From Flavobacterium sp. ZT3R18 (GTDB taxonomy: Bacteria; Bacteroidota; Bacteroidia; Flavobacteriales; Flavobacteriaceae): a DNA stretch of 64,000 nt. A model generated the notes under the pieces. It made no database searches, was not told where the DNA came from, and was given only the letters and a program-made list of their open reading frames with translations. This document shows positions 56,201-64,000 of the stretch, piece after piece. Position numbers and translations under genes: made by a program. Position 1 is the first letter of the stretch; each line of letters opens with the position of its first letter. Location of the stretch: NCBI RefSeq assembly GCF_007097385.1, contig NZ_VJZS01000018.1, positions 36,113 to 100,112 on the forward strand. The letters run 5' to 3'.

Positions 56201-59200
56201 CCAAAGTGTGCTGTTGATATCTACGGATGAAAATAAAAATAAAAACCTGACAGCCTACATTGTTTCCAATGGGGTCTTTTCACCAAAAGAGATTCAGAAT
56301 TATATGAAAGAGCATTTGCCTGATTATATGGTTCCGAGCTTATATGTTGAGATTGATGCTGTTCCTTTAACGCCAAACGGCAAGGTTGACCGAAAGGCTC
56401 TTCCAGAGGTTTCGGCATCGGACTTATTGCGAAGGGAGTTTGTTGGCCCAAGAAATGATCTAGAGAAGAATTTAGTATCCATATGGGAAGAAGTGCTTGG
56501 AATCTCATCAATTGGTATAACGGATAATTTCTTTGAGTTGGGAGGCCATAGCTTGATGGTTGCCCAAGTAATAAACAGAATAAATAAGCAGTTAGGGAAG
56601 ACCATTTCATTTAAGGCATTTTTTAATAATCCAAGTATTCTTGATTTAAGTGGTGAGCTAACTGTTAATGAATATGTTTCAATACCTAAAGCAGCTGAGA
56701 TGTTATCTTATCCTGCGACCGCTTCCCAGTCAAGACTATGGATTCTGAGTCAATTGGAAGGAGGTTCTCTGGCCTATAATATGATGGCTGCTGTTACTTT
56801 GAAAGGGGCATTACAGGCAAATAAACTTGAAGATTGTCTTAGTATAATGATTGAGCGTCATGAAATTCTTCGGACAAGTTTTAAAATAAATGAAGAAGGC
56901 GAGGTTCGTCAACACATCATACCGGCAGATGAATTAGATTTTAGAATTGATCTGCAGGATTATAGTTCAGAGCCTGATTCTACAGAAATGGTATCTGATT
57001 ATCTTTTACAGAAAAATCAGCTTCCATTTGATTTGGAAAACCCTCCTCTGATTCGAGGCTCGTTAGTTAAATTAAAAGAAGATGAGCATGTGTTTTTCTT
57101 ATCAATGCATCATATTATTGGGGACGGCTGGTCTATACAGTTATTAATTTCGGAGATTGTACAGATCTATAATGGTCTTGTTCAGGAGAAAAATGTTGAT
57201 TTACCAGTGTTAAATATCCAATACAAAGATTATGCAGTATGGTTGAACGAGGAAATACAACAAGAAAAGTTACAAGAATCAGAGCAGTATTGGCTAAATC
57301 AATTTAGAGGACAACTGCCAGTTTTAGATTTACCAAGTTTTAAACTGCGTCCAGTAGTCAAAACATTTAATGGGGCAGCTATAAGACATGAATTTTCCAA
57401 ACGATTTCTGGATAAGCTAAAATCATTTTCAAAAGCACATGATGCCACTTTGTTTATGACTTTGGTTGCTGGTATCAATGCTTTACTTTACAGGTATTCA
57501 GGTCAGGACGATATCATTATAGGTACTCCTATAGCAGGAAGAGAACATCCTGATGTAGAGAATCAGTTAGGGTTATATCTAAATACATTGGCCATTAGAA
57601 CCAGATTTAAAGAACAAAACAGCTTTTTAGATGTGATAGTACATGAGAAAGAAACTTTATTAGAAGCTTTTGAGTACCAAGGGTATCCATTTGATGTATT
57701 ATTTGGCAAATTGAATTTAAAACGAGACTCAAGCCGTTCTGCTTTATTTGATGTAATGGTTGTTTTACAAAATCAGGACCAGCTCCAAAATTTAAAAGAA
57801 AGAGAAGAGTTTATTAACCTTAAGGCCACTTATTTTGACCTTAAGAGCACTACTTCTCAATTTGATATGTGTTTTACTTTTGTAGAAAACGAGAAATTAG
57901 ATTTAATAATTGATTACAATACGGATCTTTATGATTCTTGTTTTATAGAAAGAATGTTTTCGCACTTGGAAATCTTTGTCACTAAATTAATAGACAGACC
58001 AGAGGTTAATATTGAAGAGATCAGTTATCTAACCGAAGCTGAAAAAGTGGAATTACTGATTGATTTTAATTCCACAGCGGCTGATTATCCAAAAGAAAAA
58101 ACCATTGTTGACCTGTTTGAAGAACAGGTTGATAAAACTCCGGATAATATAGCAGTATTATTTGAAGAAATTGAGCTGACCTACTATAAACTTAATGAGC
58201 TGGCAAATCAGTTTGGTCATTATTTGCGAGAAAATTACAGTATTGAACCAAATGATTTAATTGGGATAAAACTCGATAGAAGTGAGTTAATGATTATAGC
58301 AATTTTAGGAGTTTTAAAATCTGGAGGCGCCTATGTGCCTATTGATTTAAATTATCCAGAACAGCGTATTGCATATATAGAGAAAGACATAGACAGCAAA
58401 ATAATCATTGATAATACAGCGCTGGCACAATTTTTTGAAGCCCAAAATTCCTACTCAAAGACAAATATAAGCAAGATCAATCAAGTCAGCGACTCTGCTT
58501 ACGTGATATATACTTCCGGAACTACAGGCAATCCTAAAGGGGTTATAATTAAACATAGTAACGTTGTTAGATTATTAAAGACGGATAAATTATTATTTGA
58601 TTTTAAAGAAGATGATGTTTGGACGATGTTTCATTCCTATTGTTTTGATTTTTCAGTATGGGAAATGTATGGAGCATTATTTAATGGAAGTAAATTGATA
58701 ATTATTTCAAGTGATATTGCCAAAGATCCAATGGCATTTCTTAACGTGATGATTAAAGAAAAGGTTACGGTTTTAAATCAGACACCGTCTAATTTTTACA
58801 ATTTATTATTTGAAGAATTAAAAAGACCATTACATAATCTCTCTTTGCGTTTTGTGATTTTTGGAGGTGAAGCACTGAATTCTCAAAAGTTATTGGATTA
58901 TGCTGAAAGATATCCAATGACAAAACTTGTAAATATGTATGGTATTACAGAAACTACAGTTCATGTTACTTACAAAGAAATTACAGTTGATGAAATGAAT
59001 AGTAATGCAAGTAATATTGGTGTGCCTATCCCAACAATGAGCTGTTACGTATTAGATCAAAATGAAAATTTACAGCCAATTGGTGTTCCTGGTGAACTTT
59101 ATGTAGGAGGTGAAGGATTGGCAAAAGGGTATTTAAATAAAGATGATTTAACCCGCGAAAAATTTATTCAAAGTCCTTTTGTTTCAGGAGAAATTTTATA

Positions 59201-59855
59201 CCGCTCTGGAGATATAGTGAAAATGAGAGAAAACGGTGAACTTGAATATCTGGGAAGGAAAGATCACCAGATCAAGATCAGAGGATTCAGAATTGAGCTT
59301 GGTGAGATTGAGAGCACTATTTTGGAGTATTCAGACAACATAAGCCAAGTCGTGGTTGAGATAAAAATGGTTAATGAAGAGAATGCGCTTGCAGCATATG
59401 TTGTAGGTGATGATATCGACAAATCACTATTGAGAGTCTTTTTGGAAAGTAAACTGCCGGATTATATGGTTCCGAGTTTTTATGCCGCGATTCCGCAAAT
59501 ACCCTTGACTTCAAACGGCAAGATAGACCGCAAGGCGCTTCCGGAAATCTCACAAGAGGATCTGATCAGAAGAGAATATATTAAAGCAAGAAGTTTAACA
59601 GAAGAAAAATTGGTTTTAATATGGGAAAATGTATTGGGTATTTCGTCAATTGGAGTGACCGATAATTTTTTCGAATTAGGAGGAAATAGTCTTCAGATAA
59701 TGAGGGTACTAAATTTAATCAGCAATGAATTTGAAATTAGATTAGGGATCGGGGATCTTATTATTAAACCAACAATTGAAAACGCTGCATCTATAATTCA
59801 AGAATTACTGTCACTTTCTATAATGCAAAAAAGAAAATCAAAAACAATTATTTAA
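53289..59855 (+). CDS. NRPS4: docking-C-A-T-C-A-T
   Basis: 2188 residues. Its start overlaps the PKS stop (TAATG). A TubC-type docking domain (about 1-55) is followed by C1 (HHIVGDG near 205), A1 (FTSGSTGVPKG near 685), T1 (FFELGGHSL near 1081), C2 (HHIIGDG near 1274), A2 (YTSGTTGNPKG near 1740) and T2 (FFELGGNSL near 2127). Codes by eye: A1 DVWEINVDDK, not recognised, with the uncommon motif YGPTECSDD; A2 DFWNIGMVHK = Thr. C1 takes the chain from the PKS ACP, so it joins a polyketide to an amino acid. No releasing domain is present. Confidence 0.94.
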   Translation: MRELITTLRENKIHISLENENLKIKFDGENIPEYILEEIRKNKFNLISFLKENVKVENIYRPLLQASKRESYPLTPSQNRFWILSQLEDGSVANDIHNAIRLNGLIEVNKFEECFRLLIERHEILRTYFGTTSEGVIQQYIMPIEELDFRLTHRDYSLEVNPEQCVVDYLQDINREAFDLEQAPLIRGSLIKLKEDAYVFFLSMHHIVGDGWSIQLLISEIIKNYNGLIQEKEIDLPVLNIQYKDYAVWLSEELQQKKQKESEQYWLNQFSGDLPVLDLPSSKARPLVQTYNGETIRHEFSKSFLDKLKTFSKSQDATLFMTLISGINALLYRYSGQDDIIIGTPIAGRVHPDLENQLGLYLNTLAIRTKFKEENSFLDLIAAQKETLLGAYEHQGYPFDALVGKLNLKRDMSRSALFDVMVVLQNQGQLTSINSNEGLIDLEVSNYSFENRTSQFDMSFTFVESEGLYLAIEYNTDIYASYLIERMFLHFENLLSELIEDPKINIQDVGYITETEKHQLLFDFNSTEVAYPKDKTIVDLFEDQVARTPDNIAVVFEDQVLMYQELNEKSNQLAHYLREKGVKSNTHVFFFLERGIDYLVCMLGVWKVGGHFTPLDINFPTERNKGILQQAKDFFILSSNDYLLQVEALGDNVDYLIFEAAYCENYDKDNLGLVLEIKSLAYIIFTSGSTGVPKGAMVEHFGMVNHLFAKITDFEISDKDNVGQTATHIFDVSIWQFMTALIVGGKTTILIGEDAWNPEKIFQCIDNNSITILESVPAHFSILLDFLSRESVLPLLRSLRYLIMNGESLPVEYCKKWFEYYPSIPMANVYGPTECSDDITHYIFKECSENWRGSVPIGKPIQNMSIYILDNHLNLLPHGTAGDLYVSGIGVGQGYLNDIEKTQLAFVRNPFFREGSLNHSEKLYKTGDLAKWHADGILEFIGRKDDQVKINGIRIELGEIENVLHQCPLVSQSVLLISTDENKNKNLTAYIVSNGVFSPKEIQNYMKEHLPDYMVPSLYVEIDAVPLTPNGKVDRKALPEVSASDLLRREFVGPRNDLEKNLVSIWEEVLGISSIGITDNFFELGGHSLMVAQVINRINKQLGKTISFKAFFNNPSILDLSGELTVNEYVSIPKAAEMLSYPATASQSRLWILSQLEGGSLAYNMMAAVTLKGALQANKLEDCLSIMIERHEILRTSFKINEEGEVRQHIIPADELDFRIDLQDYSSEPDSTEMVSDYLLQKNQLPFDLENPPLIRGSLVKLKEDEHVFFLSMHHIIGDGWSIQLLISEIVQIYNGLVQEKNVDLPVLNIQYKDYAVWLNEEIQQEKLQESEQYWLNQFRGQLPVLDLPSFKLRPVVKTFNGAAIRHEFSKRFLDKLKSFSKAHDATLFMTLVAGINALLYRYSGQDDIIIGTPIAGREHPDVENQLGLYLNTLAIRTRFKEQNSFLDVIVHEKETLLEAFEYQGYPFDVLFGKLNLKRDSSRSALFDVMVVLQNQDQLQNLKEREEFINLKATYFDLKSTTSQFDMCFTFVENEKLDLIIDYNTDLYDSCFIERMFSHLEIFVTKLIDRPEVNIEEISYLTEAEKVELLIDFNSTAADYPKEKTIVDLFEEQVDKTPDNIAVLFEEIELTYYKLNELANQFGHYLRENYSIEPNDLIGIKLDRSELMIIAILGVLKSGGAYVPIDLNYPEQRIAYIEKDIDSKIIIDNTALAQFFEAQNSYSKTNISKINQVSDSAYVIYTSGTTGNPKGVIIKHSNVVRLLKTDKLLFDFKEDDVWTMFHSYCFDFSVWEMYGALFNGSKLIIISSDIAKDPMAFLNVMIKEKVTVLNQTPSNFYNLLFEELKRPLHNLSLRFVIFGGEALNSQKLLDYAERYPMTKLVNMYGITETTVHVTYKEITVDEMNSNASNIGVPIPTMSCYVLDQNENLQPIGVPGELYVGGEGLAKGYLNKDDLTREKFIQSPFVSGEILYRSGDIVKMRENGELEYLGRKDHQIKIRGFRIELGEIESTILEYSDNISQVVVEIKMVNEENALAAYVVGDDIDKSLLRVFLESKLPDYMVPSFYAAIPQIPLTSNGKIDRKALPEISQEDLIRREYIKARSLTEEKLVLIWENVLGISSIGVTDNFFELGGNSLQIMRVLNLISNEFEIRLGIGDLIIKPTIENAASIIQELLSLSIMQKRKSKTII

Positions 59856-59856
59856 A

Positions 59857-61461
59857 ATGGAAAATTTAGTTTATTTAAAGCCAAACGTAGTTATAGAGCC
59901 ATTAATAGGCAGATGGTATGCATGGCCGCATATTATATCACCTGCAACTGCATCAATGAATATAATGAAGAGACATATTGAAATAATGAATTCATATTTA
60001 GAATCTCCTGAATTACACAAAGAAGCAGTGCAGGATCCAAGAATGCTAGGGGGACCTTTTATGGATTATGAAGAGGATAGATCTGAAGATGTTAGGGCAT
60101 TATTAGAATCAACTTTTTTAAATCAAAAAGAGGAGATAAATTTTTCTTTGGCAGTAAGAAAATTAGTTTTATTATTAAACAAAGAGGCAAAAGGTCAGTC
60201 GCTGGAAGATTTTTATAGTTTAGTACCGGATATTTTGAAAGGTTATGTAGAGTTGATTTATGATCTTAACGGAAATCCATCTTTTAGATTTTATGAGCAC
60301 CTATTATATAATAGCAATTTTTATAATATTACAAATCAGAGCATAGCTCTATGGGTTACTAATAATGATTCTCGACCTTTTTGCTTGAGTACTCCTAGAT
60401 TAGACGAGGAGAATATATTACATCTTAATATTCCTTTTGAAGATAAATTCATTGATGAATTGGGTAAGATGAAGAGAACTCCGCGTCCTTATAAAGAAAT
60501 AAGAGAAATGCTAGGTTCTTTGGATGATGCTCAGGAATCTTTATTTAAATCCTTTTTTACCGAAACTTCAGTGGTACCATATTCTAAATATGAAGGAGAT
60601 AAAATTAGAATGAGATACTTCGGTCATGCATGTATATTAATTGAAACAAAAGACATTACTATTCTGTTAGATCCATTAATTAGTTATTACGGTTATCAAT
60701 CTTCTGTAGATCATTTTTCTGATTACGATCTTCCCGAGGTAATTGATTATGTTTTAATAACACACAATCATCAAGACCATATTTTACTTGAAACTTTACT
60801 ACCGCTTAGGCATAAAATAAAAAATATAATAGTACCACGCTCTGGTGGTGGGCATCTTCAGGATCCAAGTTTGAAATTAATGTTTAATAATATAGGTTTT
60901 TCCAATGTTATTGAAATTGAGGAGTTTGCAACGATAAAATTTTCTGACTGCGAGATTAAGGGAATACCATTTACAGGAGAACATAGTGATTTAGACATTA
61001 AAGCTAAAATTTGTTATCATGTAATGATAGGTGATTTTACCCTCTTTTTTGCTGCTGACTCACGAATTCTGGAGCAGAAATTATATAAACATGCTCAATC
61101 TTTAGTTGGAGATGTAGATGTCCTGTTTTTGGGAATGGAATGTGATGGCGCTCCATTGACATGGTTATATGGACCTTTAATTATTAATAATTTGTCGAAA
61201 GAAAATGATCAGTCAAGAAGGCTTTCAGGTTCTGACTGCAAAAGAGGGATGCATTTAGTGGATATATTTAACCCTTCTGAAGTATATGTATATGCTATGG
61301 GCCAAGAACCGTGGTGTGAATTTATCAGCAGTTTAAAGCATACTGAGGAATCGAATCCAATTGTTCAATCAAATCTTTTAATAAAGGAATGTTTATCTAG
61401 AAACATAATATCAGAAAGATTATTCGGGGAAAAAGAGATATTATATAATAAGAAAAAATAG
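59857..61461 (+). CDS. CmlA-like diiron beta-hydroxylase of carrier-bound amino acids
   Basis: A 534-residue protein very close in size to CmlA (532), the metallo-beta-lactamase-fold diiron oxygenase that hydroxylates the beta carbon of a carrier-bound amino acid in chloramphenicol biosynthesis. The iron motif THNHQDH gives H303, H305, D307 and H308. E375 (GEHSD) and D401 (FAADSR) follow at the spacing of the CmlA ligands, offset by two residues throughout. The N-terminal ~245 residues are the extra domain typical of this family and not of ordinary MBL hydrolases. It starts one base after the NRPS4 stop, so it is co-transcribed and probably acts on a residue loaded by NRPS4 or NRPS5. Which residue is not visible. 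Confidence 0.85.
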   Translation: MENLVYLKPNVVIEPLIGRWYAWPHIISPATASMNIMKRHIEIMNSYLESPELHKEAVQDPRMLGGPFMDYEEDRSEDVRALLESTFLNQKEEINFSLAVRKLVLLLNKEAKGQSLEDFYSLVPDILKGYVELIYDLNGNPSFRFYEHLLYNSNFYNITNQSIALWVTNNDSRPFCLSTPRLDEENILHLNIPFEDKFIDELGKMKRTPRPYKEIREMLGSLDDAQESLFKSFFTETSVVPYSKYEGDKIRMRYFGHACILIETKDITILLDPLISYYGYQSSVDHFSDYDLPEVIDYVLITHNHQDHILLETLLPLRHKIKNIIVPRSGGGHLQDPSLKLMFNNIGFSNVIEIEEFATIKFSDCEIKGIPFTGEHSDLDIKAKICYHVMIGDFTLFFAADSRILEQKLYKHAQSLVGDVDVLFLGMECDGAPLTWLYGPLIINNLSKENDQSRRLSGSDCKRGMHLVDIFNPSEVYVYAMGQEPWCEFISSLKHTEESNPIVQSNLLIKECLSRNIISERLFGEKEILYNKKK

Positions 61462-61466
61462 TAAAA

Positions 61467-64000
61467 ATGCTTCAAATAAAAAATTTTTTAATAGACTTAA
61501 AAAGAAACTCAATTGACGTAATGTTAAATGATGATTCTGATCTTGAAGTATACTATGATACTGAAGATTTGGATCCGATTTTTCAAGAACAGCTTAAGGA
61601 GAATAAGCAGAAAATAATACAGTTTTTAAAAAATGAAGGTCTTAAATCTAATCCGCATTTTTCAATTGCTGCGGCTCCCGCTGCATCAGATTATCCTTTG
61701 TCCTCAGGGCAATATAGATTATGGATATTAAGTCAATTTGAGGATGGTAATTCTGCTTATAATATCTCAGCTACTTATAAAGTAGAGGGTAAACTTGATC
61801 TTTTTTTGCTGGAGGAGACTTTTAATTATTTAATTGGGCGGCATGAATCTTTAAGAACGGTTTTTAAAATCAATGAGCAAGGTGATGTAAGACAAGTGAT
61901 ATTGAATACGCAGGAGGTTAATTTTAAACTTAATTATGTAAACCTAAGTTTAGTTGAGGATCAAAATATAATTAATCAATGCATCAAGGAAGAGCAGCAA
62001 AAAACTTTTGATTTAGCTAATGATATACTTATTAGAGTGAACCTGATTCAGGTGTCAGAAGAACAATATATTATAACTTTAGTTTTACATCATATTATTC
62101 ATGATGGCTGGTCGATGGAAGTGATGATGGATGAATTATTTTCTCTTTACGAGACCAATAAAAGAGGTTTGAGCAGTCCGCTGCAATCATTGAGGATTCA
62201 GTTTAAAGATTATGCTGTTTGGCAGCAGGAAAATTTAAAAGGAGAAGTTTTTAATAAAAACAGATCATATTGGTTAGATCAATTTAAAGGTGTTTTACCG
62301 GTACTTGATATACCTAAGGATAAAAGCAGGCCAATTACAAAGTCCTATAGTGGAGGATCATACAGCAAGTTTATAAATCCATCCCTTGTTAAACAATTTA
62401 AAAAACTTGTTCAGCATCAGGATACAACATTATTCATGGGGTTATTAAGTATTGTCAATACTTTACTGTATAGATATTCTAATCAATCTGATATTATTAT
62501 TGGTACCCCTGTTGCAGGAAGAGAGCATTTTGATTTAGAGAGCCAAATAGGCGTTTATGTTAATACTTTAGCCTTGCGTTCTCAGTTTAATGAAAATGAA
62601 AGTTTCTTAAATTTATTGGAGATAACAAAGAAGAATATCCTTGAAGCTTATAACCATCAAATGTATCCATTTGATGAGCTGGTAAAAGATTTGAACTTAA
62701 CACGCGATATGAGTCGAAATCCATTATTTGATGTAATGGTAGTATTAGACAATAAAAAGAACAGCGCTGAAAGCGGGACAGATTTTTATAATGATTTAAA
62801 AATTAGCAGATATAATGAGGGAAATCATGCAGTAAGTAAATTTGATTTGACATTTTCTTTTAGTGAACTGGAAGATGGATTGGATTTGTCCATGCATTAC
62901 AGTACCGATTTATACAATAGTTTGACTATAAGCCGATTTGTAAAACATTTAGAAAGATTAATTGAAGCTGTAGTAAGTGATTCTCATATTGCTTTGAAAA
63001 AATTGAATTTTTTAACAGAGTTTGAGAGAAATCAATTATTAATAGATTTTAATGATACAGAAGTAAATTATCCTAGAGATAAAACAATTATCGATTTATT
63101 TGAAGAGCAAGTAAAAAAGACTCCTGCAAATGGTGCGATAGTTTTTAATGACATTGAATGGAATTATGATGAATTAAATGGAAAGGTCAATCAATTTGCT
63201 TCTTATCTAAGGCAAAATTATAAAATCCAGCCTAATGATTTAATAGGTATAAAGTTAGACAGGAGTGAAAGAATGATTTTGGCAATATTAGCAGTTTTAA
63301 AATCTGGAGCTGCATATGTGCCTATTAATACAGATTATCCACAAGAACGAATTTCATATTTAGAAAAAGACAGCAGAAGCAAGCTTATTATTGATGAAAA
63401 AGAATTAGCTGAATTTTATAAAGTGCAGACTAATTATTCGACTGATAATATATTAAAGATAAACAGTCCGAATGATTTATCGTATGTCATTTATACATCT
63501 GGTTCTACGGGTAATCCTAAAGGTGTTATGATTGAGCACACCAGTATTGTTAATTTTATTATTTCCGAATCACGAGAATTTTCTATAATAGAAACCGATA
63601 ATATTTTACAGTTTGCCAATATTTCATTTGATACTTCTGTAGAACAGATATTTTTAGCTTTTACAAATGGAGCAAAATTATTTATTATTACAGAAGATAT
63701 TGTATTAGATTCTAATAAACTGGAGGATTTTTTAATAAAAGCTGATATTACTCATTTTCATGCGGTACCTTCTGTAATTGAAAGAATATCTGAAAAAAAG
63801 AAATATCCTAGTTTAAAAAGAGTTTTGACAGGTGGTGACATGTGTTCTGTTGGTTTAGCAGATAAATGGAGAAATGTCTGTGAATTTTATCACAAATATG
63901 GTCCCACTGAAGCTACTGTTGCTTCAACAATATTATTGTATGATGAAAGGAAGTATTTTTCTATTGGAAAACCAGTAGCCAACACACAGATTTACATCCT
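61467..64000 (+). CDS. NRPS5: docking-C-A (continues beyond window)
   Basis: The ATG at 61467 lies five bases after the hydroxylase stop, and the frame is open to the window end (844 codons). A diverged TubC-type docking domain (about 1-60) is followed by C1 (HHIIHDG near 208) and A1 (YTSGSTGNPKG near 675, YGPTEAT near 810). The A1 code read by eye is DTEHLGKVA with the last position outside the window; Glu239 resembles NRPS2 A1 and may mean a basic residue, but I cannot assign it. Carrier domain, later modules and any thioesterase would lie to the right. Confidence 0.93.
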   Translation, partial: MLQIKNFLIDLKRNSIDVMLNDDSDLEVYYDTEDLDPIFQEQLKENKQKIIQFLKNEGLKSNPHFSIAAAPAASDYPLSSGQYRLWILSQFEDGNSAYNISATYKVEGKLDLFLLEETFNYLIGRHESLRTVFKINEQGDVRQVILNTQEVNFKLNYVNLSLVEDQNIINQCIKEEQQKTFDLANDILIRVNLIQVSEEQYIITLVLHHIIHDGWSMEVMMDELFSLYETNKRGLSSPLQSLRIQFKDYAVWQQENLKGEVFNKNRSYWLDQFKGVLPVLDIPKDKSRPITKSYSGGSYSKFINPSLVKQFKKLVQHQDTTLFMGLLSIVNTLLYRYSNQSDIIIGTPVAGREHFDLESQIGVYVNTLALRSQFNENESFLNLLEITKKNILEAYNHQMYPFDELVKDLNLTRDMSRNPLFDVMVVLDNKKNSAESGTDFYNDLKISRYNEGNHAVSKFDLTFSFSELEDGLDLSMHYSTDLYNSLTISRFVKHLERLIEAVVSDSHIALKKLNFLTEFERNQLLIDFNDTEVNYPRDKTIIDLFEEQVKKTPANGAIVFNDIEWNYDELNGKVNQFASYLRQNYKIQPNDLIGIKLDRSERMILAILAVLKSGAAYVPINTDYPQERISYLEKDSRSKLIIDEKELAEFYKVQTNYSTDNILKINSPNDLSYVIYTSGSTGNPKGVMIEHTSIVNFIISESREFSIIETDNILQFANISFDTSVEQIFLAFTNGAKLFIITEDIVLDSNKLEDFLIKADITHFHAVPSVIERISEKKKYPSLKRVLTGGDMCSVGLADKWRNVCEFYHKYGPTEATVASTILLYDERKYFSIGKPVANTQIYI

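Noticed and set aside
59570..59855. Thioesterase or reductase release domain at the end of NRPS4
   Set aside because: The protein ends about 60 residues after its last carrier motif, and no GxSxG or reductase motif follows. Release must occur beyond the window.
1..64000. CRISPR array, rRNA operon or retron
   Set aside because: No regularly spaced direct repeats, no conserved rRNA segments and no reverse transcriptase are seen. The repeated sequences are explained by cassettes, leaders and NRPS modules.

Overview
The window is AT-rich and gene-dense, with AT-rich leaders, a SusC/RagA-type TonB-linked receptor, an outer-membrane beta-barrel family receptor, a Bacteroidetes-type tyrosine recombinase and candidate TAnnTTTG promoter elements. 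Together these point to a Flavobacterium-like member of the Bacteroidota. No rRNA, complete tRNA or CRISPR array was seen.

Layout. (1) 1-2359 (-): 5' part of a SusC-like receptor that runs off the left edge. (2) 2360-3370: leader hairpin, a large inverted repeat, a small XRE-type regulator, a terminator and a 41-codon ORF. (3) 3371-13910 (+): a one-directional series of small accessory genes separated by long imperfect hairpins. The hairpins behave like integron attC sites. The few bases just after each junction (starting G|TT) are the reverse complement of the bases that open the hairpin at the end of the same unit. No integron integrase is visible, so this looks like a cassette array without an integrase (CALIN-like). 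Cargo: a propeller lipoprotein, a DGPF protein + DUF1569 + ECF42-like sigma factor + membrane protein set, a NUDIX hydrolase, a second DUF1569 with an AhpD-like protein, an SDR, a methyltransferase, a HEPN protein and a secreted alpha/beta hydrolase. (4) 13926-18351 (-): a small membrane protein, an integrase C-terminal remnant, an Aquifex-type aconitase, an intact tyrosine recombinase and an attachment-site-like region. (5) 18613-21756: a LuxR-type response regulator divergent from a small lipoprotein and a TPR sensor histidine kinase that appears frameshifted near its N-terminus.

(6) 22100-64000 (+): a large NRPS/PKS assembly line running off the right edge: NRPS1 (A-T-C-A-T-C-A-T after a partial C domain), NRPS2 (C-A-T-C-A-T), a TonB-dependent receptor, NRPS3 (C-A-T-C-A-T, with a luciferase-like monooxygenase inserted in the second A domain), a PKS module (KS-AT-KR-ACP), NRPS4 (C-A-T-C-A-T), a CmlA-like diiron beta-hydroxylase, and NRPS5 (C-A..., partial). 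Specificity codes read by eye suggest Ala?-Leu?-X / X(basic?)-Ser / Pro-Gly / reduced malonate / X-Thr / X. Ser, Pro, Gly and Thr are the most secure. No thioesterase, epimerisation domain, MbtH or Sfp is visible, so the line is incomplete here.

Both NRPS1 and NRPS2 are preceded by diverged copies of one leader. Each leader carries a pair of GTCCGTAA-type boxes and then a decayed NusG-paralog (UpxY/LoaP-like antiterminator) pseudogene. A similar box lies just upstream of the response regulator, which suggests, but does not prove, that the two-component system controls the assembly line. The first leader also carries a MITE-like insertion with a 9-bp target duplication, and the second leader serves as the empty-site comparison.
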